64,000 bases of DNA from Acestrorhynchus altus (taxonomy: Eukaryota; Chordata; Actinopteri; Characiformes; Acestrorhynchidae), in NCBI GenBank assembly GCA_034509495.1, contig CM067525.1, forward strand, positions 3,147,280 to 3,211,279, given 5' to 3'. Both the position numbers and the translations under genes were made by a program. The notes beneath the pieces are model-generated. The model was not told where the DNA came from and did not search any database. It worked only from the letters and a program-made list of their open reading frames with translations. The first letter of the stretch is position 1. Every line of letters begins with the position of its first letter. Shown here one piece after another: positions 44,095 through 55,300 of the stretch.

Positions 44095-44420
44095 CATTAC
44101 TTATGTCCTCTCAGATCCAGCAGTGTAAAAATACCCAGCTGGCTTCTTCCCATGAAATGGACTCGGCCTTCTTATTATCCAGAGAGGGGCGGTAAGCCGA
44201 TGTGGACAATTCCGAACGACTGCTCTTAGATTGCTTACACAGATATTGATTTGATCTTCTTCCTGAAGTGCTTGCATGTCTGATCTGCCCTATAAAACAT
44301 ATGTGAATTCCCGGCTCATCCTCGGCCACAAATCCTTTTCCAAACCTACATTCCCAGCCTAAAATAATCTCATTCCAATTTAATATTATTCCAAGCTGAT
44401 TCACAAACCCCCACCACATT
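44095..44420. promoter_or_regulatory. Candidate conserved non-coding block
   Basis: Repeat-free block of mixed composition ending in CCAATTTAATATTATTCC. It shows a 102-codon minus frame with no recognised domain. Texture only. Confidence 0.35.
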
Positions 44421-44753
44421 CAAAACAAAAGCTGGGGGTTCCAATCCCACAACAGCCCTTTTGGGGTGAACCCCTGGTCTTTGCGCAGCCAGGAAACACT
44501 CCTGCTTCAGACGTTGCTTCTCTATCTTTCAGCTTGAAGAAAACTGTAGGTGTTAACCGTGGCGGGTGCGATTTGCCTTTGCTGCAGTTAGATCCATTCA
44601 ACTCTCAACCTGTAGGGGGAGCCCACGAACAAAAAACAATTCTCCCTAATGCTGCTTTAAAGTTCAGTATAGTGACTTTATGAATATTGCCTAAATACCA
44701 GACTCCACATTTTGTGCTGTAAAGTGCCATTCGTGCACAGACCCAGCAGACAC

Positions 44754-44758
44754 GGTGT

Positions 44759-44796
<38 letters not shown>

Positions 44797-44805
44797 AGGG
44801 GGGGG
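44754..44805. repeat. (GT)n followed by G run
   Basis: About 20 GT units, then a run of nine G broken by one A. Confidence 0.9.
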
Positions 44806-45110
44806 TGAGGAAAGCTGCTGTACTGTTTTTTTTTTTGGGCAGGTAATAAAGTTAAGGCCTCTCTATTGCAAGGTCTGTGTCCTTTAAATATTTTGCAAGA
44901 TGTGCTGTGTGTGCAGCGCCCTGCCCTCTGAGTCACTGAGTGGGAACACGCTGACTTTCAGCTCGTACACTCAACAGAGCAGCGCTCAAAACACCTTGAC
45001 ATATAGTAGGTGTAGGTTCTAAGGGGGACCACCCAATAATTACTCCCAGTGTTTCATTTTGAGAACAATTATTAATAAAAAAGTAAGACAATATTACATT
45101 TACTGATATC

Positions 45111-45310
45111 ATTAGGGTGAATATTAATAACTCTAAAGGTATTGTGATATACACTGAGGAGGCGGAGCTACAGTCTCTCATTAGGGTGAATATTAATAAC
45201 TCTAAATGTAGGTATTGTGATAAACACTGAGGAGGAGGAGCTACAGTCTCTCATTAGGGTGAATATTAATAACTCTGAATGTAGGTATTGTGTATTGGGT
45301 ATTGTGTATT
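45111..45310. repeat. Three-copy tandem, 69-73 bp period
   Basis: ATTAGGGTGAATATTAATAA starts at 45111, 45180 and 45253. Units share ACTGAGGAGG(C/A)GGAGCTACAG. The second and third copies carry an extra TGTA not in the first. Confidence 0.9.
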
Positions 45311-45429
45311 TTTCTCTGCAGAGACTGGAGACAGGAAACCACAACCTAATGCTAAAGGAAAGCTATCGTCAGAGAAGGTTTTTGGACACAGCTCTCGTTT
45401 ACCCATAAACAAGAGCTTTCTGCCCTCTT

Positions 45430-45640
45430 ACGTTCAAGCACATTAACTTTTATTAGCCCTAATGATCCAGGCTGGACAGGACTGAAGGCTCTCAGCTTGA
45501 TGCTTGTCTATAAATTGAAACTATGACCCTACTAATGGCATAGTTAGGAGTTAAGGCTGGAATTTCCTTTGCTTTCAGCACATTAGTTAGTCGTTATCAG
45601 CTGTTACGATGTCATTACTACAGGAAATGACTAATTGCCA
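45430..45640. promoter_or_regulatory. Candidate conserved non-coding block
   Basis: Repeat-free, with TTATTAGCCCTAATGATCC and CACATTAGTTAGTCGTTATC. No coding potential. Confidence 0.35.
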
Positions 45641-46059
45641 ATCTATAACTCTAATATAAAAGGGGGAGGTGTAAACATTAAGCTTTGCCATCGTGTAGTA
45701 GTTTTTGTGATACAGTGATCCAACATTTGTTCATTTATTTTGCTACAAATGTTATATTTCCATTTAATTTTGGAATAAACCGTAGGACACTCAAATTTAT
45801 GCTGCATATGCAGTAAGATCTGCTGTAGTGAAGATCCTGAGCAAGTCGTTAAAGTACCAAAAAGTGATGAACTAATGTTTAAAGTCATGCTTTAAAAATT
45901 GAAAGCTTGTATCTCCAAAATAGCAATTTCACGTTCACTGAAAGTTGATGTAAAAAATCTTCTATTCCAGGACATTTTGGACATTGTGACACTGTGCTCT
46001 TTGCACATCCCAGCGTGGAAAGCTGAATCAGAGACAGCATCAGCCATGCTACAGCACCC

Positions 46060-46165
46060 CAGCACCTGTTCCCCTACAGGTACAAGTGTTTCAGACACAA
46101 CAGTGCTGCTGAAGTGTTTAAATAGAGTGTCTAACACAGTGGACAGTGAGTGGACACAGTGCCTT
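46060..46165 (+). mobile_element. Foldback element, short fragment
   Basis: GTACAAGTGTTTCAGACACA then CAGTGCTGCTGAAGTGTTTA joined directly to TAGAGTGTCTAACACAGTGG. The loop between the left arm and the right-central region has been deleted. Confidence 0.75.
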
Positions 46166-46929
46166 CATTCGTCCGTTCATTATTCATTAATTCATTCATT
46201 CACCACAGTGCATCCAACAATAAGGACAGCACAGAGCTTCTTTCACACAGTAACAGAAACGTAGCAGCACATCCATCCCGATCCATTTAACTGACCAGTG
46301 TGGACACACAGCTCACCACCACTCAGGACCCATTCTAATCAGTTACCTCTGTTCATTTAAATTCCATAACTGTCCTCCTAATTGCACACTTACCCTGCAT
46401 ATCATACTGAAGCACAGATGGCTAATCATCCCCCTGTGTCCCCCCCCCAGTCTCCACACATACAGACGGCTGCCCATTCTTTCTGTCCCCTTTTACAAAT
46501 CATCTGCAAATATGTACGCAGCTCAAGCTGTCTCACACTCTCAGCTAAATCTACTGCGGATTTATTATTGGTAAAAATGAAATCCTTTATGGCTTTTAAA
46601 ACTCTTCAAGTCATAAACCATCAGACGACCATCTGACTTGACTGTCACCGTCTGCTGAAGGTTGACTGTTTCACTTCAACTTGTCTTGCATTTTTCTTAC
46701 GCTTTCTATTTTCTTTAGTGGCGTTCGTGGCTTTATGTTTGAATGAAAGCCATCCTTCATTTCTACATGACAGTAGCATGTCAGTCTCATACTCTGAATT
46801 CAGGGCAGTCATGTCTTTATCGTTGGGGAGCCAGACTCTTGGCTTGAAGTAAATGTCTGAAAGGCTGCAGCGTACCAATACACTCACTGTTTATTTATAG
46901 TTTCTGTGACATTTACATTTACGGCCTCT
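46166..46929. other. No gene seen; mixed non-coding
   Basis: Includes a C run at 46440-46449 and a clean patch at 46290-46640 that could be regulatory. Short frames lack domains. Confidence 0.4.
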
Positions 46930-47340
46930 TATCCACGCTCACAAAAGTGCTTTGCTGTTCACTCAGTAAATATCCTCAACTAGTTTGTAGAGGCTGGAAT
47001 CCAGAGATTCCTCGAGCTTAGATGTTGCCAAATACAAATGAGACAATGGGGAACATGATACCCAACTACACTTTATCACACAAGACATGGTATAATTACA
47101 AGCCTTTAATGCATTAATCGCTCTTGAAAGAAATGGTCTTTTTTCAGCATTTGAAGACAGCGAGTGACTCGGCAGTGCCAACCCCCAGGGGAAGCTCGTT
47201 CCAACAGTTTGGTGCCGGAACAGAAAAAGAGTCGGGATGCTTGCCTCGCATGCGTCCTGAGGGATGGTGGGTCAAGCCGAGCTGTACTTGACGCTTGAAG
47301 GGCTGGACATTGCCATCCAGTGGATATAACTGGCATTACG
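46930..47340 (-). repeat. Dispersed fish repeat
   Basis: Contains GAAGACAGCGAGTGACTCGG, GGGAAGCTCGTTCCAACAGT and AGAGTCGGGATGCTTGCC, phrases I associate with a widespread fish repeat family. The class is uncertain. The short minus frames belong to the repeat. Confidence 0.45.
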
Positions 47341-48309
47341 CATTCTGTTCAACGAGGGGAATAAGGTCCAACCAGAGAGTTGTGTTTATATTGAGTTTAT
47401 GGTGTTTATTACAGGGACTGGACCGTGAAATAACACCGTACAGGTCTAATGCATGTTAAAGGGATAAAGATGTATGTGAACATTCTCAGTCAGTGAAGCA
47501 CCAAAGATTTTAAAGCTGGTATTTTAATGCTGCATGACGCTACATTCAGGCTAGCATACCTGCACTGAACTGCACCACTACTGTACCTGGACTGCTGTAC
47601 TGTACACCTCATATGCTGCTCCTCCACACATTATTTAATTATTTATTGATTGCACTGCCACTTCGTGCATTGGAAATCAGTATTGTTTCTCTTCTATATA
47701 TTTCATAGTTTATGTTTCTACGTTAGAAATGCTATATATTCCAATTTTTGGTATACTGGTTATTCTTGTCGTTATTCTTTTCTATTAAGGCGCGAGAGAA
47801 AGGCTATCTCTCCATTTCTACCACATGACCTGGACATGTAGGACAATTGACAAATAAAAAAAATCTTGAATACTTGTAACTCGTAACTAAAGCTAGTGTG
47901 TTCAGGACACAGGACACCATTTCCATCTCCCTCCATGCACCTTTGAGAGCTTCAGGCATTTTTGAATGTCAGTTTCTGACAAGGAATCACGTTTGGGGGC
48001 AAAAATATCATCATTTGCATTCAGATCTGCATTTGCCAAGACCCACCTCATCCTACACGCTGACAATTCAGGAAGAAACCCGCCAGATCTGTCAGAAAGC
48101 CCAACCACTTCAACACCCAGAGAGAGAGTGAGAGAGAGAAGACCCTGATAACACTGTCTAGAAGAGGAAGACCCCCCCCCTTCAATCTATCTCTCTTTTT
48201 TCTCTTAGACAGTTAAGTTCTGTTCAGTTTAGTACTGTACTGACTGTATTACTAATGTAATGCTGTTTGGGCATCTTTCCATAAATGACCTGCTCATGAT
48301 TACATAATG
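47341..48309. other. No gene seen
   Basis: Non-coding; includes GA-rich sequence at 48120-48140 and a C run at 48173-48181. Confidence 0.45.
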
Positions 48310-48610
48310 ATGAACAGCGACCAGAAATATCCAGTCAATAGCGTCCTGTGGGCAGCGTCCTGTGAGCACTGATGAAGGACTAGAGGATGACCAACACAAA
48401 CTGTGCAGAAAACAGATGAGCTTCTGTCTCTGACTTTACATCTACAAGGTGGAGACACTCGGTAGGAGTGTCTAATAGAGTGGACGGTGAGTGGACACAG
48501 TGTTTAAACACTCCAGCAGCACTGATGTGTTTGATCCACCCATACCAGCGCAACACACCAAATGGACAGTAAGGGTAGAAACAGGGAGTGGGTCATAATG
48601 TTGTGGTTTA
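48310..48610 (+). mobile_element. Foldback element, central and right part
   Basis: CAGCGTCCTGTGAGCACTGA through ACATCTACAAGGTGGAGACA and TTTAAACACTCCAGCAGCAC. The inner right arm is cut after CCAGCGCAACACACC and joins outer sequence AAATGGACAGTAAGGGTAGA. Confidence 0.85.
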
Positions 48611-48677
48611 AAGTTTACAAATCCTCACTTTCCTCACAGTTTCTCTTCTGAAATTAAATGTACAACAATCACACAGA

Positions 48678-48678
<1 letters not shown>

Positions 48679-48727
<49 letters not shown>
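48679..48727. repeat. (CA)n microsatellite
   Basis: About 24 CA units, then CG-interrupted. Confidence 0.95.
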
Positions 48728-48730
<3 letters not shown>

Positions 48731-48913
48731 GCACACACATGCACACTGTGACTTCTGCCTCCTTTACTGCAGACTCTGCTTTCATCCCCCCATCCATCCT
48801 CTGCAGATATGGGTGTGTCCACTCTGCGCTAATGGCAATGTCCAGCGGGGCTGCAGAGAGAGGTTAGAGTGACCCGACTGAGCACACTTTTACAGCCACT
48901 GCTGCCATCTGCA

Positions 48914-48962
<49 letters not shown>
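48914..48962. repeat. (CA)n microsatellite
   Basis: About 24 CA units, 190 bp from the previous run. Confidence 0.95.
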
Positions 48963-48968
<6 letters not shown>

Positions 48969-49069
48969 TCAGTGTATATGAACACAATGTCATATCTTTA
49001 GATTAATTATTATTATAATGAATGAAAACAATATCAATAACTCATATAAGACTCATAAAAATCTAAAAA

Positions 49070-49267
49070 NNNNNNNNNNNNNNNNNNNNNNNNNNNNNNN
49101 NNNNNNNNNNNNNNNNNNNNNNNNNNNNNNNNNNNNNNNNNNNNNNNNNNNNNNNNNNNNNNNNNNNNNNNNNNNNNNNNNNNNNNNNNNNNNNNNNNNN
49201 NNNNNNNNNNNNNNNNNNNNNNNNNNNNNNNNNNNNNNNNNNNNNNNNNNNNNNNNNNNNNNNNNNN
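49070..49267. other. Assembly gap (198 N)
   Basis: 198 undetermined bases bounded on the right by (CT)n, so the gap probably reflects a simple-repeat collapse. Its true length is unknown. Confidence 0.99.

Positions 49268-49303
<36 letters not shown>
49268..49303. repeat. (CT)n at gap edge
   Basis: 18 CT units; they may continue into the gap. Confidence 0.9.
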
Positions 49304-49304
<1 letters not shown>

Positions 49305-50220
49305 GCCAAGACCCAAACATTAAAGCTGAACATATTTTGTAAATTGATATCAGTGCAAAAATTAATTACTGTAATAATAATAGTAACAAAGCAATGAGAA
49401 TAATAATAATAATACTAATAATAAGTAGTAATAATAATAGAAATGATATTAAGAACCAGAAACCAAACAGTTTCGAATTCAGTAACTTCACTACTGTTGC
49501 CCTTTAAGCTTTGGACTGGTTGCTTGAATTGTAATAGTATATAGAACCGTTATTTATGTAAAGTACCCTTAACGAAGCATATTATTGCATATGAAACTCT
49601 TTTCACGGCGAGTGTCTCTAAGTGTCCCTGCCGTTAGTTATTCAGTGTGCATTGTGAGGCAGGTCTTTGTGTGGAGGCACGTTTGATTCACTGCTTACAC
49701 AAAACTCATCTGCAGAGGGAAATAAGATATGTATTCCTGAGCACAAAACAACAACAAAGTAAATTATTACATAAACTTTCCCTCTTTCTCGCAGTTTGAA
49801 ATCAATTTCAGTCCCTTCCAGCACAGCTACAGCTCTCTCACTCTCTCTCTCTCGCTCTGTGTCGCTCTGTTTTTCTCGCTCTCTCTTCTGCGGACAAGAA
49901 CATTGTTTTGCTGGAAGTGTAATCTGACAGTAAAATTGCTAAACGCATTTGAGAAAATCATCTAAAATCACCTCTTGGCTGAGTGCTCACAGCTCACTGG
50001 CTCTCTCTCTCCCCCTTTTTCTCTCTGTTTCGTCTCTGTTTACTCATTTCTGATTGGTGTAAGGTGATGAAATGCTGTGTAGTTCTAGCTTGATTGATCC
50101 CCAGCCACCACTGATCACCATCACCATATATATCAATTGCACCCCCATCAATAACTACACCGTTAAAGGTACTAATATACTACTGAATGAAATACCAGTT
50201 TAAATGCCATAGCAGCCACC
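49304..50220. other. No gene seen
   Basis: AT-rich with scattered ATA triplets at 49370-49440 and CT-rich patches at 49830-50025. Confidence 0.45.
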
Positions 50221-50229
50221 CAGTGCATG

Positions 50230-50410
50230 TTTACTGCTCTGTTCAGGTGAACATCCTCAACCTGCATACAGACTCTGACTGATCAGAGAGAGGGGGCGGG
50301 GCTGATGCTCAACCTGCATACAGACTCTGACTGATCAGAGAGAGGGGGCGGGGCTGATGATGTCACTGACTCAGATATTGGGTTATAGAGGAAAATGAGA
50401 AAGGCTCTCT
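50230..50410 (+). repeat. Dispersed repeat with exact 52-bp internal duplication
   Basis: The unit CTCAACCTGCATACAGACTC through GGGGGCGGGGCTGATG occupies 50256-50307 and is repeated without mismatch at 50308-50359. The outer sequence is the inverse of 10830-10935, where only one unit is present. Confidence 0.85.
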
Positions 50411-50789
50411 TTCTCTGCACACACAGTATTCAAATTTCAGAATTAAAGTCCTGAAAAGGGATAAAACCGATACAGAAATAATAAAAACAATAAAGGACAT
50501 TCCCTGTCAGGTATTTTGAACAACTTATTAGTATCAATATCCTTGTCTGATGTAATCTGAGAGGGAATTTCTATACTCTGCACACCCACAGCCATCCTTA
50601 TCTATCCAACCAATCCTTATCCAGCTATACAACCATTTCAACCTTTTCAAATATGGACATTAGTAGGTTAATTCACCATTTTTTAAACGATTGTTTTAAA
50701 ATAAGTATAAATATTATTTAAGTGCGATCAGTTCCTATGGTTTTTCGACCTCAGACTTCACCCCGAGACCCGTTACATCGTAGCACTGA
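50411..50789. other. No gene seen
   Basis: AT-rich non-coding sequence. Confidence 0.45.
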
Positions 50790-51020
50790 TATAACAGTTG
50801 GTTAGGCACCAAAGGTTGCTTTGTTTATTAAATCATTTATTTTCTCTTATCTCGGAGCTGCTGCAGAATTCTCCAGAAGAAAGAAGACTCTGGGCTCTGC
50901 GAGGCTGCAGGTCGATAGCAGCAGATCGCATTTCCTCTGGTCATCAAAAGGTTATTTTATACCCGATCACTGCTATTGATCGCCGGCTCCATTCCCCTCA
51001 GGTCTTTGCTGGGGCAGAAT
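50790..51020. promoter_or_regulatory. Candidate conserved non-coding block
   Basis: Repeat-free, balanced composition, with TTTATTAAATCATTTATT and GATCGCCGGCTCC. The 102-codon frame across it lacks a domain. Confidence 0.3.
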
Positions 51021-51222
51021 CTATATGCTGTGCATTTATTTATTTATTATCCTCCTCTTTACGTTTGGATTACACTGCAGAGTTTGGGAAATCAATGAGT
51101 GTTTAATGTGGATCTGAAGCAGAGTCTGAGAAACTGGGAGAAATCGTACTGTAGCTTCAGCTACAAACATCACAGCATTTAATAACACCCCCTCCCCACA
51201 TATTATTATACTTATATAAAAC

Positions 51223-51246
51223 ATAATAATAATAATAATAATAATA

Positions 51247-51316
<70 letters not shown>
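51223..51316. repeat. (ATA)n microsatellite
   Basis: About 30 ATA units, immediately before the complete foldback copy. Confidence 0.95.
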
Positions 51317-51317
<1 letters not shown>

Positions 51318-51335
51318 TTTTTTATACTCATAACA

Positions 51336-51939
51336 TCTCTGTAGACTTTATTCTCTTCCTTTCACCCTGATCTTCAATGATCAGGACCCCACAGGACCAC
51401 CACAGAGCAGCTATCATGTGGGTGGTGGGTCATTCTCAGCACTGCAGTCACACTGACATGGTGGTGGTGTGTTAGTGTGTGTTGCTCTGGTACGAGTGGA
51501 TCAGACACAGCAGTGCTGCTGGAGTGTTTAAACCCCTCAGTGTCACTGCTGGACTGAGAACAGTCCACCAACCAGTACCATCCAACCGACAGCGTCCTGT
51601 GAGCACCGATGAAGGACTAGAGGACGACCAACACAAACTGTGCAGAAACAGATGAGCTTCTGTTTCTGACTTTCCATCTACAAGGTGGAGACACTCGGTA
51701 GGAGTGTCTAATAGAGTGGACAGTGAGTGGACACAGGGTTTAAACACTCCAGCAGCCTGGAGCTGTGTCTGATCCACTCGTACCAGCTCAACACACACTA
51801 ACACACCACCACCCCGTCAGTGTGACTGCAGTGCTGAGAACGACCCACCACCCACATAATTGCTGCTCTGTGGTGGTCCTGTGGGGTCCTGATCATTGAA
51901 GATCAGGGTGAAAGGAGCATAAAGTATGTAGAGAAACAG
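51336..51939. mobile_element. Foldback element, complete copy
   Basis: The reference copy of the family. The left arm (51336-51537) and right arm (51736-51939) are reverse complements: outer TTTCACCCTGATCTTCAATG against GATCATTGAAGATCAGGGTG, inner GTGGATCAGACACAGCAGTG against GTGTCTGATCCAC. The loop is about 200 bp. There is no coding capacity; the 65- and 110-codon frames are chance. Ten partial copies lie between 16 and 57 kb. Other copies show extra outer sequence (GTAGAAACAAGGAGGTGGTC) not present here, so this may itself be shortened. The superfamily is unresolved. Confidence 0.9.
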
Positions 51940-52255
51940 CTGGAAAGGATGCTATTATATTAGGTACTGATGATACACTGTAATGTACTGTGGTTATGTA
52001 GAACTGCATGCTTTAATGCTCTCCTCGTACCTTCTCAAGCCTGTGTTTGTGTTTAAGTGCGGACAGCAGTCTAGCACCTTGAGCCTGCATCATCCTAATT
52101 GATGTGGTACACACAGGCTGATGTACAATCACACTCGTGCCCTTAGGGTGCCCTTTCAAGTGCTTTGTCTTATCTAAAAATACTCACCATACATGTTAAT
52201 GCACATCTCTCTGAGATGTAATTGCAAGGAACAGTTCGGTGGACGTTCTAATTGA
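51940..52255. other. No gene seen
   Basis: Non-coding; nothing recognised. Confidence 0.45.
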
Positions 52256-52259
52256 CAGT

Positions 52260-52515
52260 GTCATTAAAAATGGAAAACATGGACACATAGACCCACTGTA
52301 CTTCCTCTGCATTTAACCCATCCACACATACATACACACTAGTGAATTCACACACTGGGGGCCGTGAGCACAAATGCTTGGAGTGGTGGGCAGCCCTATC
52401 CTCGGCACCTGAGCTGCTGGGGAGTTAAGTGCCTTGCTCAAGGGCGCTTCAGTCGTGTCCGGCAAGTTCAGGGAATCGCACCGGCGACCTTCCAGTCACA
52501 AGGCTGCTTTCACAT
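52260..52515 (+). repeat. SINE-like dispersed fish repeat
   Basis: CTCTGCATTTAACCCATCCA, GTGGTGGGCAGCCCTATCC, TTAAGTGCCTTGCTCAAGGG and CGACCTTCCAGTCACAAGGC occur in this order. I recognise the order as a very common fish interspersed repeat. The class (SINE or LINE 3' part) is uncertain. Confidence 0.6.
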
Positions 52516-53229
52516 GGGTGGAACATGGGCTGGGTGGCTTCCAGGTGGGCATTTTATAGCATATGTATAATCATTGCACTATCATGCAGTTGTAAATGCA
52601 ATTACACCATTTTAAGTTATAAATATTAAATTATTAATAATATTCACGCACTGAAATTGAAATATGCTATTTAATAAGCATTGCCGACTTAAAGCACTGA
52701 TCTAGGATCAGCTCTCATTAGCTGCTTAACTATATGATGTAAAAGGCATGAACAGATCCCAGATCTGCATTCGTACTGTTGCATTCATAATTTTGAGGCC
52801 CACATACAACTTTTTTTTGGTCTTCCATTATGATTTCTAATGCATTTTTTCAAAATTCATGAAGGAAGGTGAACCAGAAGGAGTGGCCTGAAACACTGAC
52901 GTCCATCTGCTGAACTCCAGAAGTGGTGGGACGACACCCGTACATCTCAGCATACCACGAAATCGTTATAAGTGGAGATCTGGGAAATAAAGGAGGTGTT
53001 AGGATGTGGGATGTGGGCTCTTTAGCTTTAGTGTGGAAAAATGATTAACACAGAGATTAGTAGCTTATGTAGATTTTGACATTCAGAGTTTGTTTGCATG
53101 TAAATGAATAAACGTCTGAAGGCTGAAGAGCTTGACTGCAGGAGACGATGAGATCAGGTCCGCATACCAGGGTAGAATTTCTCCGCTTGCTTTAATAAAA
53201 TGTAGCCAGAAACAATCCATAATGAAGTA
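52516..53229. other. No gene seen
   Basis: AT-rich, non-coding. Confidence 0.45.
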
Positions 53230-53425
53230 AAACATGCTGCTGTTGCTGCTGATGGAAAGTGAAAGCTCCGAGAGCCGGGCGCTACGCTGGTGGCTGGATT
53301 AGACGAGGCTGAAGAAGGAGATGGGCCTCAATTAGTTGTGCTGTGTGACAGGGCAATTAGAGTGTGACAGCAACATTTACTCTCTGACTGCCCACTTTCA
53401 GCATGTCACTGCGTTATCGGTCCTT
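53230..53425. promoter_or_regulatory. Candidate conserved non-coding block
   Basis: Repeat-free, GC-balanced: GCTGGTGGCTGGATTAGACG, GGGCCTCAATTAGTTGTGC and GACAGGGCAATTAGAGTGTG, with two CAATTAG homeodomain-type cores 29 bp apart. Confidence 0.4.
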
Positions 53426-53431
53426 TACTGA

Positions 53432-53504
<73 letters not shown>
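53432..53504. repeat. (CA)n microsatellite
   Basis: About 36 CA units. Confidence 0.95.
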
Positions 53505-53506
<2 letters not shown>

Positions 53507-53569
53507 TAAATAATTGCATAGGTGGGTGTTTATATTAAGACATGGTAAAAGTTTAACCCAAGCTGTAAG

Positions 53570-54105
53570 TGTGTGTGTTAAGATTGATGGTATTTGGAGG
53601 AGAATGGTGGTGTTTGAGTGGAGAATGATGGCGTTTGAGTGGAGAATAATGGTGTTTGAGTGGAGAATGATGGTGTTTGGTGGAGAATGATGATGTTTGA
53701 GTGGAGAATGATGGTGTTTGGTGGAGAATGATGATGTTTGAGTGGAGAATTATGGTGTTTGGTGGAGAATGATGGTGTTTGAGTGGAGAATTATGGTGTT
53801 TGGTGGAGAATGATAGTGCTTGTATGGGGAATTATGGTGTTCTCAGGAGAATGATGGTGTCTAAGTGGAGAATTATGGTGTTTGAGCGGAGAATGATGAT
53901 GTTTGAGTGCAGAATGATGGTGACTGTTGGAGAATGATGGTGTTTGACTGGGAAATGATGGTGTTTGGTGGAGAGTGATAGTGCATGTGTGGGGAATTAT
54001 GATGTTTGCAGGAGAATGATGGTGTTTGAGTGTAGAATGATTGCGTTTGAGTAGAAAATGATGGTGTTTGAGTGGAGAATGATGATTTATGTTTGAAGTA
54101 AACAG
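53570..54105. repeat. About 21-bp minisatellite
   Basis: Roughly 25 units of GTGGAGAATGATGGTGTTTGA and a 20-bp variant GTGGAGAATGATGGTGTTTG, alternating in part. The frames over it (for example 116 codons minus with repeated SFSTQTP-like units) are repeat-driven. Confidence 0.9.
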
Positions 54106-54700
54106 AGGGTAAGGGCAGAAGAATTTGAAACAGGGACTGCTGTGGCAGCATCCATGGATATAAAATTATCATAATGATAAAAAAAAAAAAATTCACGTCC
54201 CAATGTTTCTGAACACTGAACAAGTTAAATGAATAATGGAGTTTAGACTGAATCTATTTACATAATTTCATAAAGATGTTTTATTACTGAATGCAGGCTT
54301 CATACTGACGGGCTGAAAAATGCTGCTCCACACATGCTGAGGAGTTTAAAGTGTGAATGTAATCCGATCTTTTGTCTACATTTGACACGGGTTCATTATT
54401 TATTTTGTTTACAGATGTTGTTTTTTTCTGGTGGAATGACTTGTGTTTTGGAAACAGATCAAATCTCATCCTTCACAGGGTTTCTGACAGACTGTTGTAA
54501 AAAATGGAGGCAGAAGATTGTGAGTAAAGTTGGTTTTTTTTTTATATATATTTGGCAGCAGTTTTCTTGCGGATGCTGCTGAAGAAAACGAAGGGCTGCT
54601 GAGCCCACCTGTGGTTGTGTCACTGACTGATCAGCGAAGGAGCTTGTTTGTTTTTGATTTAGTAGAAGTTTCTAATGTGCTGCTTCTGTACATAGTTTGT
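54106..54700. other. No gene seen
   Basis: Non-coding with an A run at 54179-54190. Confidence 0.4.
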
Positions 54701-54705
54701 CTGCT

Positions 54706-54707
<2 letters not shown>

Positions 54708-54768
<61 letters not shown>
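54708..54768. repeat. (ATCT)n microsatellite
   Basis: About 15 tetranucleotide units abutting a foldback fragment. Confidence 0.95.
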
Positions 54769-55055
54769 GTCTAATAGAGTGGACAACCAGTGGACACAGT
54801 GGACCCGTACCAGTGCATCACACACTAACTGAGAACGACCCACCACCCACATAATAGCTGCTGTGTGGTGGTCCTGTGGGGTCCTGACCACTGACGATCA
54901 GGGTGAAAGGAGGAGAATAAAGTCAGAGAAACAGATGAGCTACAGTCTGTAATTATAGAACTATGAAGTGCTCCTGTGTGGTCAGACGAGCTGATCCACT
55001 AGGAAGTGAGTATAGAAACAAGGAGGTGGTCATAACGTTATCGTTGATCAGTATA
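54769..55055 (+). mobile_element. Foldback element, right end with outer segment
   Basis: CTAATAGAGTGGACAACCAG, CCCACCACCCACATAATAGC and GACGATCAGGGTGAAAGGAG, then the outer part AACAAGGAGGTGGTCATAAC and GTTGATCAGTATATGTG. This copy best shows the true right terminus of the family. The inner right arm is partly deleted. Confidence 0.85.
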
Positions 55056-55059
55056 TGTG

Positions 55060-55300
55060 TGTTTGACGCAGAAGGGCTCACAGCCAATTAGTTATGCATA
55101 ATGGTCATATATCCGAGCACTGCATGAGGCAATCAATAAGCTGCCCAAGACAAAGTGAACATTAATGAGGTTTCTGAGGGCCGGTGGCTGTTTCCTTTAA
55201 GCCGCACAGAGTCCAACGGCTCTCAGTAAGTGTGTGATGATCGGGGGTTATTGATTACCCATGCACCTCAACGCTTCTGATTCAGATTTGAAAGATCTGG
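55060..55300. promoter_or_regulatory. Candidate conserved non-coding block
   Basis: CCAATTAGTTATGCATAATG (homeodomain and POU-like ATGCATAAT), GAGGCAATCAATAAGC and GGGGGTTATTGATTACCC in a clean 240-bp block. Confidence 0.45.

Noticed and set aside
52260..52515. tRNA gene
   Set aside because: No intact A and B boxes or cloverleaf by eye; the sequence is an interspersed repeat.
53570..54105. CRISPR-like or coding repeat array
   Set aside because: Contiguous 20/21-bp minisatellite without spacers.
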